Shown here: positions 32,134-41,513 of the stretch, piece after piece
How the letters are laid out: every line of letters starts with the position of its first letter
Numbering within the stretch: position 1 is the stretch's first letter
Origin: Parcubacteria group bacterium Athens0714_16
GTDB taxonomy: Bacteria > Patescibacteriota > Minisyncoccia > Phycocordibacterales > 21-14-all-36-13
DNA length: 48,822 nucleotides
Assembly: GCA_007376805.1 (NCBI GenBank)
Contig: VMGX01000004.1
Coordinates: 1-48,822 of the forward strand
Direction: 5' to 3'
Translations under genes and position numbers: made by a program
Notes under the pieces: model-generated
What the model saw: the letters and a program-made list of their open reading frames with translations, nothing else
Databases searched by the model: none
What the model was told of the DNA's origin: nothing

Positions 32134-35100
32134 TTAGTTTGATCTTGTGAATACTTGAACTGGGAAGTTGCTTCCTACTGATGGGAAACCTGGCAAACCA
32201 TATCCGTTTGTCCAGTCAAGTTTTAATTCATCAGCAGCTGTTGCTGTAACCGTAGTTGTTGATGAAGGTGACCAAATTATGTTGTTTGTCGTTGAAGCTG
32301 TTGAAACGTTAATCTTCTGTGCCGCAGTACTGTATTCACCCATCAATAATGCTATTGAAGGATATGCAGTATCTGCAAGAAGAGCTAAGTTTAATGTTTC
32401 AGATACGCTAGCCGTATCTACTGCTGTGTCTGCTTTCAAAATATATGTTTTTGAACTACCAGCTGAAACTAACTTAGCTGATGAAGTTGCGTCAAATACT
32501 ATTTCAACTGCATCAAGTGTAGCACCCGCTGTCTCAACATCCACAGCATTTACAGCTGTTGCGTTTACTGCTACTCCATCACCATAAAGTGTGAAGCCAG
32601 TAACTGCACCTCCAGTTGTAGCAACCGAGAATGAGAACTTCTTGAATGCTATATCTCTAGGTCCTGGGTTTGTTACCGTAAACTTGTAGAGATCTGCACC
32701 CGCTGCAAGAGCACCACCACTACTATTCACAACTATTGAAGGAACGCTACTAAATACTCTTACACCATTTGTTGTTACATCTGATGTTGTTCCACTTGAA
32801 ATTGTAGCTCCTGAAGCAACTCCTGTTGCATAGTTACCATTTAGGCCAACATTGTCGCCATCATATGTAACTCCTAAGAATGCTCCATAACCACCACTTC
32901 CTGCTGTGCTTGTTGTGTTTGTGTTTGCATCATGTGTAATCAAGCTTCCTTTTACAACAATTACTCCAACTTCACCTTTTTTAATTGTGACTGTTGATGT
33001 CAATGTTGATGTAGCGTTGTCAGCGTTTGCTAGACCAAATTGTGCTATACCAACTTGAGTACTTCCATTCCACAATGTTACTTGTTGACCTACTAGGTCT
33101 GAAGGTGAGTTTGATGCTGTATTACCCAACTGCAATGCGATTTGTCTTAGGGTAATGTCTTCTGTCAAGCCAGCTGTAAATCTGAAAGCTGCTAGAGGAA
33201 CATCTGTTGTTCCTGCTTGAACTGCTTTGTAATTGTAAGCGCTTGAGGAATCTGCAACAACTGTGTATGAACCACTTGTTGCTGCTGCCATTGCAATACC
33301 TGTTTGATTTGCGGTCATTGTTTCTGCAATTGTCTGACCACTTGTCAAACCTGTTGCTCCTGTGTAGGTTGCACTATTATCTGTTAAACCCCAAGTATAA
33401 TTGCCTGAAGCTGCTGTTGAAACATTACATCTCAATGAAAGTGTCTTTGAAGTTCCTTTAGAAATTACAAGACCTGTTCCATCAAATGTGAATGTTTGAT
33501 CATCTATTGCTGTAGGATTCTTTGCATTTGAACCTGTTGTCAATGATTTTGCTGTTGATGAAATTCCATCATATAACTGACAATTTGTTAAATGTGTAGC
33601 TCCTCCACCAGTAGCAATAAAATCAGTAATGAATGAAGTCATTCTTATATCTTCACCCGATTGTGAACCATCAAGAATATATCTTGCGAATTCAAAGCCC
33701 TGTTGACCAGCAATTACGCTTTGTGCAACAGGTTGAGTTGCCTGACTTATTGCTAATGCTCCTGCCTTAACAGTCATTGTTAATGATGTTACTGCTGATG
33801 TTGGAGCTGGTGTTATTGAATTTCCTGTTACTTGACCTGTTACAGTTGTCCAATTGCTTGAAGGTGTTGTAGAAGCAGCAACTGTGTCGTTGCTTATGAA
33901 ATCCGTCCCTAACTTACCTTTCAAAACAATCTTTGTTATTCCGACTGGGAATGTAACTGTATCAGTAAATGTAAATGTTCCTGATGGGTCTAGAACATCA
34001 ACCCCGTCAACTGGACCTGCTATAACAGCTCCACTTGCGTTAACCAATGAAACATTTGTTATATCTACAACCTCATTTCCTGTTGCCATTACATTAAATA
34101 CCATTGATGCAACTGAGATTGGTTCACCTTTTACATCTACGATGAAACCACCAAGTGGCTGATTAGCTAAGTTCACAGCAATATTTTGTGCTGCAACTGT
34201 AGTATCTGAACTTACAGTTATTGAACCTGCTGATACAGTAACCTGTGCGGCATCATACCAAGGGTCTTCTACAGAAGAGAATGCTGCTGTGTCATCTGTT
34301 GGGTCTGAAGCTCCTGTTTGTGGAGGAATAATTCCATATCCATACAATTGACCTGAAACACCAATGTCTGTTCTTTTTGCAATATCAAAGTCGATTGTTC
34401 TTCCTGAACCACCGTTGACATCACCTTTTATAGAGATCTCTTTTGAGAATCCTTTATCCATTTCAATTCCTGAACCAAATGTTGAAGTGTAGTATTTACC
34501 ATCTGAACTTACTACTACATCGTATGCTGTTCCATCAACATATGTTTTTAGATTTGCAAGGTCATCTTTTGAAGCTGACCCTGTTTGATTCCATCTTATT
34601 GAATTCAACATTACTTTTTCTGCTGAACCTGCTGTAACTCTAACAGCTGAGAATGTATAACCAGTTGTGCCAACTTCTTTTGTTTGGCTTGCTCCTGGAT
34701 CAACACTTCCTCTTTGTAATGTTACTGAACCGATTGCCAATGTTGCGTTAACTGTGTGCATTGCTCCTGTTAAAGGAAGCGCACCATTAACTGTTGCTGA
34801 TGTATTTACTGCAACAACATTCAATCCAACAACTTCACCTGCTCTTGCATCATTGTTTGATGCCATATTGCCGGCGATTGTCATTGTTCTTGTCTGTCCT
34901 GCCTTAACTACAAAGCCCTCTGACAATGTTGTCTGATGGTTTGAATTTAATGTTTTGGCTATACCAACTTGTGTACCATTTTCATCAAGTAAAACTACTC
35001 CTGAAAGTGATGCATCTGCTGAAAGACCAACTCTTTCAACTACGATACCTGAAACTGTTACATCACCGTCTGCACTAGCTGTGAAGTTTACCTTTGTGTA

Positions 35101-35673
35101 AGGCAATCTTGCTGCGCTTTCTGGTGCAAGAGATGCTGCTGGTTGTGTTGGGCTTGATACTGTCAAACCTGTTCCAACTGCAACTGGTGTTGTCGTTGTT
35201 GTAGTAGTAGTTGTAGTAGTTGTTGTTGTTCCAGCTACTGAGTTGTATTTAGCAACTGATATTTTACCAAAATATCCTGCTGCTGGTGTTACTCCGTTTG
35301 CCTTTTGCCATGCTGAAACTGCTGTCTTTGTTATTGAACCAAAGTATCCTTTAGCTCCCGTGTAAGTGAAATGTCCTGCTGCTTGCAAGTATGTCTGTAA
35401 GCAAGTTACATCATCACCTTTAGAACCTATTGTAAGATCCTTTGCGAATGTACACTTTCCAGCTGTTGCTGGTGTGCCCGAAGTTGAGTTCAACTGTGTT
35501 TGTAGAGCTGTAATTTGTGAAAGCAAACTTTGGATTTGTGCATTTAGTTCTTCAACTGTTTGCGCATGTGCTGGTGTTGCTACTACAACCATCCCTAACA
35601 TGAACAATCCTGTTGCTAAACCAACTACACCCATAGTTGCTTTTGCTAAACTAGAATTTTTGAATTTACTCAT
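32134..35673 (-). CDS. Probable S-layer protein with peptidoglycan-binding domain
   Basis: A 1179-residue protein. A signal peptide occupies residues 1-38 (VVGLATGLFMLGMVVVATPAHA) and a short coiled coil 39-62 (LNAQIQSLLSQITALQTQL). A PG_binding_1-like domain spans ~73-148 (IGSKGDDVTCLQTYLQAAGHF, KTAVSAWQKANGV). A poly-Thr linker follows, then ~1000 residues of beta-rich, Thr/Ser/Ala/Val-rich repeats with few cysteines. This fits S-layer-like surface proteins of Parcubacteria, anchored through the wall-binding domain. Strong terminators and a long leader with its own promoter support high expression. Confidence 0.8.
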   Translation of the reverse strand: MSKFKNSSLAKATMGVVGLATGLFMLGMVVVATPAHAQTVEELNAQIQSLLSQITALQTQLNSTSGTPATAGKCTFAKDLTIGSKGDDVTCLQTYLQAAGHFTYTGAKGYFGSITKTAVSAWQKANGVTPAAGYFGKISVAKYNSVAGTTTTTTTTTTTTTTPVAVGTGLTVSSPTQPAASLAPESAARLPYTKVNFTASADGDVTVSGIVVERVGLSADASLSGVVLLDENGTQVGIAKTLNSNHQTTLSEGFVVKAGQTRTMTIAGNMASNNDARAGEVVGLNVVAVNTSATVNGALPLTGAMHTVNATLAIGSVTLQRGSVDPGASQTKEVGTTGYTFSAVRVTAGSAEKVMLNSIRWNQTGSASKDDLANLKTYVDGTAYDVVVSSDGKYYTSTFGSGIEMDKGFSKEISIKGDVNGGSGRTIDFDIAKRTDIGVSGQLYGYGIIPPQTGASDPTDDTAAFSSVEDPWYDAAQVTVSAGSITVSSDTTVAAQNIAVNLANQPLGGFIVDVKGEPISVASMVFNVMATGNEVVDITNVSLVNASGAVIAGPVDGVDVLDPSGTFTFTDTVTFPVGITKIVLKGKLGTDFISNDTVAASTTPSSNWTTVTGQVTGNSITPAPTSAVTSLTMTVKAGALAISQATQPVAQSVIAGQQGFEFARYILDGSQSGEDIRMTSFITDFIATGGGATHLTNCQLYDGISSTAKSLTTGSNAKNPTAIDDQTFTFDGTGLVISKGTSKTLSLRCNVSTAASGNYTWGLTDNSATYTGATGLTSGQTIAETMTANQTGIAMAAATSGSYTVVADSSSAYNYKAVQAGTTDVPLAAFRFTAGLTEDITLRQIALQLGNTASNSPSDLVGQQVTLWNGSTQVGIAQFGLANADNATSTLTSTVTIKKGEVGVIVVKGSLITHDANTNTTSTAGSGGYGAFLGVTYDGDNVGLNGNYATGVASGATISSGTTSDVTTNGVRVFSSVPSIVVNSSGGALAAGADLYKFTVTNPGPRDIAFKKFSFSVATTGGAVTGFTLYGDGVAVNATAVNAVDVETAGATLDAVEIVFDATSSAKLVSAGSSKTYILKADTAVDTASVSETLNLALLADTAYPSIALLMGEYSTAAQKINVSTASTTNNIIWSPSSTTTVTATAADELKLDWTNGYGLPGFPSVGSNFPVQVFTRSN

Positions 35674-36187
35674 AATAAAATAAAATGCGTAACAATTTTT
35701 GTGAATAACATAAAAATTGTTAACACAAGTAAATTGTTTTCGACTTATAAACTAATAATTACTAATAATTTTTTTACTGATTATTTCAACAAAAGTTTTT
35801 TAAAAAACAAAAGTTGAAATAATCTACGACAACTATTTGAAACCCATCGACATGATTTTCAAAACAGTTTCGTTTTTCTTTATAACTAATCGACTAATAA
35901 TAAACAAACAGATCAGTTAAAACTTCTAATACCCACTAAGGTTAAGTGGGCGATTTTTAGTTTTCAAAGGTCTGTCTTGGTCTCATGATTTTCTTTCTTA
36001 TGAGACACATCATGGACTGGAAGATTGTCCTCCAGAGAATCACCAAATTTGAACCATTACGATTTTAAAATTTCTAAACGAGATTTTAAAATAATAGTGT
36101 TAGGTTTGAATCTACAAACCAAAATTAGGTGACTCTCGTAAAAACAATTCACCGTTATTTTTTATATTAATTCATATTGTATCCTTG
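35674..36187 (-). promoter_or_regulatory. Long structured 5' leader of the S-layer gene
   Basis: About 510 nt between the predicted start site and the ATG. Hairpins include AACAATTTTT/AAAAATTGTT (35691-35721), GATTATTTCAAC/GTTGAAATAATC (35779-35824), CCCACT/AGTGGG near 35932, and GAGAATCACC/GGTGACTCTC (36035-36137) enclosing a family F hairpin. Such leaders often stabilise abundant mRNAs. Confidence 0.5.
36060..36115. repeat. Hairpin family F copy in the S-layer leader
   Basis: GATTTTAAAATTTCTAAACG / AGATTTTAAAAT hairpin followed by ATAGTGTTAGGTTTGAATC, matching the tail of the copy at 27509-27560. Confidence 0.5.
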
Positions 36188-36193
36188 AGAAAC

Positions 36194-36222
36194 ATTATAG
36201 TATTTGATGAGATTAACAGCAA
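36194..36222 (-). promoter_or_regulatory. Promoter for the S-layer gene
   Basis: On the minus strand: TTGCTG (36222-36217), a 17-nt spacer, then TATAAT (36199-36194). The consensus -10 and ideal spacing are good. It predicts transcription starting near 36187. Confidence 0.55.
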
Positions 36223-36239
36223 AAATCTTTGTGGATAAC

Positions 36240-36310
36240 TCTTTAAAAAGTTAAAGTGCAAAAATCAAAATGAAAAATGACAATGTAAAATTTAAAAATT
36301 ATTTAATAAT
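36240..36310. repeat. AT-rich repeat upstream of the S-layer promoter
   Basis: GTGCAAAAATCAAAATGAAAAATGACAATG... is nearly the reverse complement of 40340-40385, upstream of recA. Copies of one dispersed low-complexity repeat. Confidence 0.5.
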
Positions 36311-36501
36311 AAATTAAACATTAATTCCATTTAAAATCACCAGTTACAAACATGTTTCAACCCCTCAAAAACACTAATAAAATACCCCTGTATATTCTCA
36401 TTTTTTGCACAAAAAGTCAATAAATTTAAAATCCCGGGAAGGGGTTGTGAATTCGTGATGTTTTTTGTTATAACAAAACATAAAAAACACCAAATATAGC
36501 C

Positions 36502-37311
36502 CTATATTGGGTAATATTTACTCCATCTTCTTGTCCCCTCTCTTTTTATGGCTTTTTCAACAACCATAGAGTTTAATTCTCTCTGAATCGTTTTTTCACT
36601 GCAATCTTTCATTAATTTCATAACATCTTTTATCATTATGAATTTATTACTTTTCATTAAATTTTTTATTAGCGTTCTTCTTTTTTCCTTTGCTTCCTGT
36701 TGTTTCTGTCCAACTCTTCTAGATATCTCCTTATTTTGAGCAATCTTTCCTGCTTGTGCAGACGAGTCTTTTTTAAAGGACACGAGTGATTTGTTGTCCT
36801 TGAGAGAAATTAAACCAACTTGTTTATTCCCTTCTGTGTCAAAACTTTCTAAACGGGCTTTTGGGTTTATAATATTTTGTTCATTTTTATTTTCAAAAAA
36901 TTTATCACCAAAAACGACTTCAGATATGGCAACTTTGTTATTATTAAATTCACTTCCTGCAAGATTCTTTATTTCAGTTTCAAGAATAGAAAAATTCATA
37001 GCAGAAATTAATCTAGTATCTCTGGCAACATTTAAAAGAGATAGAATATTTAACACCGAAGAGTCTAAATTTATAACAAATCTTATATTAGTTGAATCAA
37101 AATTTTGTCTTATATAGTTCACATCGGATAAAAGACAAAGCGACTTCTCTCTGAGTGTCTGTTTGAGGGGGTCATTCATGGGAAACAAGTTAGTGACTAA
37201 ATAAATAGCAGTAACAATCTTTTCCGCCTTTTTTAATATGAAGGTTAAATAGTCCGTTTGTTCAAAGACATTAATGTTTTCAATGTCTTTTATATCTTTG
37301 TCCTTTTCCAT
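36502..37311 (-). CDS. Protein with C-terminal winged-helix domain, putative regulator
   Basis: A 269-residue protein. Residues ~1-130 are helical and resemble no family I know (TDYLTFILKKAEKIVTAIYLVTNLFPMNDPLKQTLREK). The middle is a charged linker carrying an in-frame palindromic insert (DSSAQAGK). The C-terminus has a DeoR/winged-helix-like region, LIKNLMKSNKFIMIKDVMKLMKDCSEKTIQRELNSMVVEKAIKREGTRRWSKYYPI: recognition helix EKTIQREL, then a wing. A DNA-binding role is inferred. Its promoter is bracketed by GTCCTTTA/TAAAGGAC, suggesting autoregulation. It lies upstream of and on the same strand as the S-layer gene, though separated by a promoter. Confidence 0.7.
   Translation of the reverse strand: MEKDKDIKDIENINVFEQTDYLTFILKKAEKIVTAIYLVTNLFPMNDPLKQTLREKSLCLLSDVNYIRQNFDSTNIRFVINLDSSVLNILSLLNVARDTRLISAMNFSILETEIKNLAGSEFNNNKVAISEVVFGDKFFENKNEQNIINPKARLESFDTEGNKQVGLISLKDNKSLVSFKKDSSAQAGKIAQNKEISRRVGQKQQEAKEKRRTLIKNLMKSNKFIMIKDVMKLMKDCSEKTIQRELNSMVVEKAIKREGTRRWSKYYPI
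36749..36766. repeat. In-frame 18-bp palindrome, AQAG family, in the HTH gene
   Basis: CCTGCTTGTGCAGACGAG on the plus strand, read on the minus strand as S-S-A-Q-A-G. Same frame as the gatB and rmuC copies. Confidence 0.65.
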
Positions 37312-37333
37312 TTTTTTGTCTTTTAAGATTTAT

Positions 37334-37373
37334 GTCCTTTATTATATATCGGACATTTATATTTGTAAAGGAC
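37334..37373 (-). promoter_or_regulatory. Promoter of the HTH gene inside an inverted repeat
   Basis: On the minus strand TTTACA (37369-37364), exactly 17 nt, then TATAAT (37346-37341). The whole is bracketed by GTCCTTTA and TAAAGGAC. Another GTCC half-site lies near 37299. A good candidate operator. Confidence 0.65.
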
Positions 37374-37546
37374 TTAAAAAGTTAAAAGTGCAAATCTCAA
37401 TTCATTGGTTATCCACACATCACCAAATAGAAATATTAAAATCTAAAAAATACTCCGCGCGTCTTTGTAAGTTTTTTATTCCATTTTTCATTATTAAACA
37501 GAGTTTTCTTGTGTTAAAATATTGATATAAAAAAGTTTTCCACACT

Positions 37547-39802
37547 ATGACAAAAATTACAGCGAGAAAAAAAAATATTAAAAAACAAGAAAAACAGCCT
37601 AGTAAATTAAACATCTTTAAACACGTTGAAAAAGAAACCGCAAACACAGTTTGGGCAATATTATTTTTTGTTTTAGGAATAATATTTGTTTTATCTTCGT
37701 TTGACGCCGCGGGGACTGTTGGAAAATATATCTATAAATTTTTTAATTATTTATTTGGAATAGGTTATATACTTGTTCCTTCTGTTTTGTTTGTTCTTGG
37801 AATTTCTTTTATAAAACCAATTAGACCTGAATTAAAAATTTTAAAAATAGTGAGTGCCGGTGTTTTGTTTTTATCTTCTCTCGGGCTTGCTGATTTATTA
37901 TCAAAACAAAAAGGCGGAATCGTGGGCAATTTAATTTCAATGCCTCTGTTAAAATTTTTCGACTTATACGCAAGCATAATCCTTTTGATTGCGTTTTTCA
38001 TAATATCTCTGATATTTATATTTGAAACCAAAATAACTCTGGATACAATTTTGTTCTGGAGAAGATGGAGAAAAGACGATGTTAATATAGAAGAATACGA
38101 AGACATGGAAGCCGAAGAAATTCCAGAAGAAATACTAGAAGAAGAACCAACGGAAAATAAATTTAAATTAGGAGGTCTTCTCGGAAAAAAGAACGTAAAA
38201 AATAATGAGGAAGAAGAAGAAATACAATTATCTCCGAGCATGGCTTCATACAAAGAATACGTACCTCCCCCTCTTTCGTTATTACAAAGAGATAGAGGAA
38301 AGCCAGATGTTGGAGATATAAAAGCAAACTCAAATATAATAAAAAGAACTCTTCAAAATTTTGGAATAAATGTAGAAATGGATGAAATTTCTATAGGACC
38401 TACAGTAACAAGATATTCTTTAAAACCAGCCGAAGGAGTTCGTCTATCAAAAATACTTGGACTACAAAATAATCTTGAATTAGCACTTGCCGCTCATCCC
38501 GTAAGAATTGAAGCACCGATACCAGGAAAATCTCTTGTGGGGATTGAAGTACCAAACACAGCAAAAACAACTGTTGGACTTGGAGGTCTTCTCTCCTCTC
38601 CAGAATATAAGCAGGCACAAAAACCTCTCACAATATCTCTTGGAAAAGGAATATCTGGTGATTCACATTTTGGTGATTTATCAAAAATGCCACACCTCCT
38701 AATTGCAGGAGCAACTGGTTCTGGAAAATCTGTTTCCATACACACAATAATAAATTCATTAATTTTCAGAAATTCTCCTGAAAATGTTAAATTCATAATG
38801 ATTGATCCCAAGAGAGTTGAGCTGACACTTTATAATGGAATTCCACACCTTCTTACTCCGGTTATCACGAGTTCAAAAAAAGCTATTTTGGCACTTAAGT
38901 GGGCTGGAAAAGAAATGGAAAAAAGATACGACATTCTAGAAAAAAATGCAGTAAGAGATATCCAGTCATATCATAAAAATATATTTGCCCCAGCTGTTGA
39001 AAAAATAATGGACAGGAACGACAAAAACGCAAACCAAGATGTAGAAGCAATGGAAAAAATGCCTTTCATAATAATAGTGGTAGACGAGTTGGCAGACCTA
39101 ATGCAAATGTATCCACGAGAGCTCGAATCAGCTGTTGTAAGATTAGCACAAATGAGTCGTGCTGTTGGAATACATTTAATACTATCAACACAAAGGCCGT
39201 CTGTTAATGTTATTACTGGGTTAATTAAAGCAAACATCCCCGCAAGAATTGCACTTCAGGTGGCTTCACAAATTGATTCAAGAACAATACTCGATGGAGC
39301 TGGGGCAGAAAAACTTTTGGGTTCGGGAGACATGCTTTATCTTTCCGGTGAGATGTCAAAACCTATTAGATTACAATCGCCTTATATATCAGAAAAAGAA
39401 GTTAAGTCCGTTGTAAAATATTTAGTAAGAGAATACGGTGACGAAGTCCCCGATGAAGTTGATATTTCTTCCACCGAACAAAGCAATGCTCTATTTTCAA
39501 CGAGTTTGGATTTTGAAGAAGAATCACTTGATAACGATGATGATTTATATGAGGATGCAAAAAATACTGTCGTTAGGGCCGGGAAAGCATCTACTTCTTA
39601 TTTACAAAGAAAATTACGAGTTGGTTATTCAAGAGCCGCGCGACTTATGGATATTCTTGAGGAAAGAGGTGTTATCGGCCCCGCCAGCGGTTCAAAACCA
39701 AGAGATGTGCTAGTAAAATCTGACACTGGTGGTTTTGGTGAAGTTGATGTGGAAGAAGACACAGAAGTTGATTTTGGTGGTCCAGATGAAAATAGAAATT
39801 AA
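37547..39802 (+). CDS. ftsK: DNA translocase FtsK/SpoIIIE
   Basis: A 751-residue protein. The N-terminus has four membrane helices within ~33-160, then an acidic linker (EEYEDMEAEEIPEEILEEE). The motor has alpha and beta domains: Walker A is AGATGSGKSVSIHTI near residue 386, Walker B is FIIIVVDELADLMQM, and LSTQRPSVNVITGLIKANIPARIA is conserved. The C-terminal gamma winged helix (STSYLQRKLRVGYSRAARLMDILEERGVIG) would read orienting sequences. It pumps chromosomes through the closing septum. A promoter-proximal TTGATATAAAA lies close to the ATG. Confidence 0.97.
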   Translation: MTKITARKKNIKKQEKQPSKLNIFKHVEKETANTVWAILFFVLGIIFVLSSFDAAGTVGKYIYKFFNYLFGIGYILVPSVLFVLGISFIKPIRPELKILKIVSAGVLFLSSLGLADLLSKQKGGIVGNLISMPLLKFFDLYASIILLIAFFIISLIFIFETKITLDTILFWRRWRKDDVNIEEYEDMEAEEIPEEILEEEPTENKFKLGGLLGKKNVKNNEEEEEIQLSPSMASYKEYVPPPLSLLQRDRGKPDVGDIKANSNIIKRTLQNFGINVEMDEISIGPTVTRYSLKPAEGVRLSKILGLQNNLELALAAHPVRIEAPIPGKSLVGIEVPNTAKTTVGLGGLLSSPEYKQAQKPLTISLGKGISGDSHFGDLSKMPHLLIAGATGSGKSVSIHTIINSLIFRNSPENVKFIMIDPKRVELTLYNGIPHLLTPVITSSKKAILALKWAGKEMEKRYDILEKNAVRDIQSYHKNIFAPAVEKIMDRNDKNANQDVEAMEKMPFIIIVVDELADLMQMYPRELESAVVRLAQMSRAVGIHLILSTQRPSVNVITGLIKANIPARIALQVASQIDSRTILDGAGAEKLLGSGDMLYLSGEMSKPIRLQSPYISEKEVKSVVKYLVREYGDEVPDEVDISSTEQSNALFSTSLDFEEESLDNDDDLYEDAKNTVVRAGKASTSYLQRKLRVGYSRAARLMDILEERGVIGPASGSKPRDVLVKSDTGGFGEVDVEEDTEVDFGGPDENRN

Positions 39803-39823
39803 CGCTTCGCTCCATAATCTTTT

Positions 39824-40219
39824 ATGCAAAATAAGCTAAAACGCGCAGGAATGATTTTTGGAATATTTGTTGCTCTTTTTATTATTATATTTGTTTTTTA
39901 CAGATCGATTGATCTTATACGAGGACCCGTGCTTGAATTAAACGAACCTAAAAATGGTTCTGTTTATTTGTCCCCCGTTATAGATGTAAGGGGTGCAGTT
40001 AAAAATGTCACCGATGTAAGTTTGAACGGAAGACAAATTTTAATAAATAAAAATGGATTTTTTAATGAAAAATATATTTTGTCAGAAGGTTTAAATAAAA
40101 TTTCAATCGTAATTAACGACAGATTCGATAGAAAGGTAGAAAATATTTTTGATGTTATCTTTAAACCGCAGATTTACGCAGATGAAAAAAACGCAGATTC
40201 ACCTCGTGACGGAATTTAA
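39824..40219 (+). CDS. Membrane-anchored Ig-like/glucodextranase-B-like domain protein
   Basis: A 131-residue protein with a membrane helix at ~8-26 (AGMIFGIFVALFIIIFVFYRS). An extracytoplasmic beta domain follows (LELNEPKNGSVYLSPVIDVRGAVKNVTDVSLNGRQILINKNGFFNEKYILSEGLNKISIVINDRFDR) with the pattern of bacterial Ig-like glucodextranase B repeats. It begins 21 nt after ftsK, so it is probably co-transcribed. Function unknown; a divisome or envelope link is only suggested by position. Confidence 0.75.
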   Translation: MQNKLKRAGMIFGIFVALFIIIFVFYRSIDLIRGPVLELNEPKNGSVYLSPVIDVRGAVKNVTDVSLNGRQILINKNGFFNEKYILSEGLNKISIVINDRFDRKVENIFDVIFKPQIYADEKNADSPRDGI

Positions 40220-40242
40220 CAAGGTTAACACAAATTTTAAAA

Positions 40243-40390
40243 ATGTTATTATATAATAAGAAAAATAAATGCAAAATTTAAAAATCGAAGTTAAAAATGG
40301 CAGTTAAAAATGTCAAAATAAAATTTAAAACAATTTTAATTTTATAACTTTACATTGTCACTTTTCATTTTGAGATTTGCATTTTAAATT
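40243..40390. repeat. Imperfect A-rich/T-rich inverted repeat before recA
   Basis: A-rich left half (ATGCAAAATTTAAAAATC) and T-rich right half (GAGATTTGCATTTTAAAT) can fold into one long imperfect hairpin. The right half matches, inverted, the repeat at 36240-36310. It leaves little room for a conventional recA promoter. Confidence 0.5.
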
Positions 40391-40397
40391 AATTGTC

Positions 40398-41435
40398 ATG
40401 GCAATAAAAAATAAAAAATCTAACAAAACCGAAGATAAAAAAACAATGAACCAAGCAACGATTGAAGATACTCTGGCACAGATAAAAACAAAATTTGGTG
40501 AAGAATCAATAATGAAATTGGGTGAAAAGCCAAGAGTAAATGTTGAAGCAATACCAACAGGTTCTCTTGGGTTGGATGTTGCGCTTGGTGTTGGTGGGCT
40601 ACCTCGTGGAAGAATTATAGAAATATACGGGCCAGAATCATCTGGAAAAACAACCCTAACATTACACGTTATAGCAGAAGCACAAAAGAAAGGAGGAGTT
40701 TGTGCATTTATAGATGCTGAACATGCGATGGATCCTGAATACAGCAAGAAACTTGGGGTAAAAATAGAAGAACTTTTAATATCACAACCTGACACAGGAG
40801 AGCAGGCACTTGAAATAGTTGAATCGCTCGTTCGCACAGGAAAAATCGATGTTATTGTTATTGACTCCGTTGCCGCACTTACACCCAAAGATGAAATCGA
40901 AGGAGATATGGGAGCACATCATGTTGGTAAACAAGCCCGTTTAATGTCACAGGCGTTGAGAAAACTTACGGCAATCGTAGCAAGAAGTAAAACAATAGTT
41001 ATTTTTATAAATCAAATAAGAATGAAAATTGGTGTCATGTTTGGAAATCCAGAAACAACACCCGGGGGTAACGCTTTGAAATTTTATGCGTCTGTTCGTC
41101 TTGATATAAGAAGAATCGCACAAATCAAAAAAGGTGAAGAAATAATCGGCTCACGCACAAGAGTTAAGGTTGTAAAAAATAAAGTTGCCTCCCCTTTTAA
41201 AAATGCAGAGTTTGATATTATGTATAATGTTGGAATTTCAAAAGAAGGAGAAATTTTAGCTTTTGGTGAAAAATATGGAATTGTCGCAAAATCTGGTTCG
41301 TCATATTCTTATGGTGAAATAAAATTAGGGAGAGGATATGACTCTGCGAAAGATTTTTTGAAAGAAAAAGAAAACAAAAAGATTGCAGAAGAAATTTCAA
41401 AAAAAATTGTTGCTAAAATAAACGAAGAAATTTAG
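40398..41435 (+). CDS. recA: Recombinase RecA
   Basis: 345 residues from the ATG at 40398 ([13 protein letters not shown]); an upstream ATG at 40377 lies inside the AT-rich repeat and is less likely. Walker A is [14 protein letters not shown], Walker B is [14 protein letters not shown], loop L1 is [20 protein letters not shown], and loop L2 is [36 protein letters not shown]. All strand-exchange motifs are intact. The C-terminal acidic tail is short and Lys-rich. Confidence 0.97.
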   Translation: MAIKNKKSNKTEDKKTMNQATIEDTLAQIKTKFGEESIMKLGEKPRVNVEAIPTGSLGLDVALGVGGLPRGRIIEIYGPESSGKTTLTLHVIAEAQKKGGVCAFIDAEHAMDPEYSKKLGVKIEELLISQPDTGEQALEIVESLVRTGKIDVIVIDSVAALTPKDEIEGDMGAHHVGKQARLMSQALRKLTAIVARSKTIVIFINQIRMKIGVMFGNPETTPGGNALKFYASVRLDIRRIAQIKKGEEIIGSRTRVKVVKNKVASPFKNAEFDIMYNVGISKEGEILAFGEKYGIVAKSGSSYSYGEIKLGRGYDSAKDFLKEKENKKIAEEISKKIVAKINEEI

Positions 41436-41478
41436 ATTGATTGTTTCATTGCTCCATTGTTTCATTGTTTAAAAAAAT

Positions 41479-41508
41479 AACCGAGCTGTCTGTTAAGACG
41501 GCTCGGTT
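41479..41508. terminator. Terminator after recA
   Basis: Stem AACCGAGC-TGTC-TGTTAA-GACG-GCTCGGTT, bidirectional between recA and the convergent membrane protein. Confidence 0.8.
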
Positions 41509-41513
41509 TTCGT

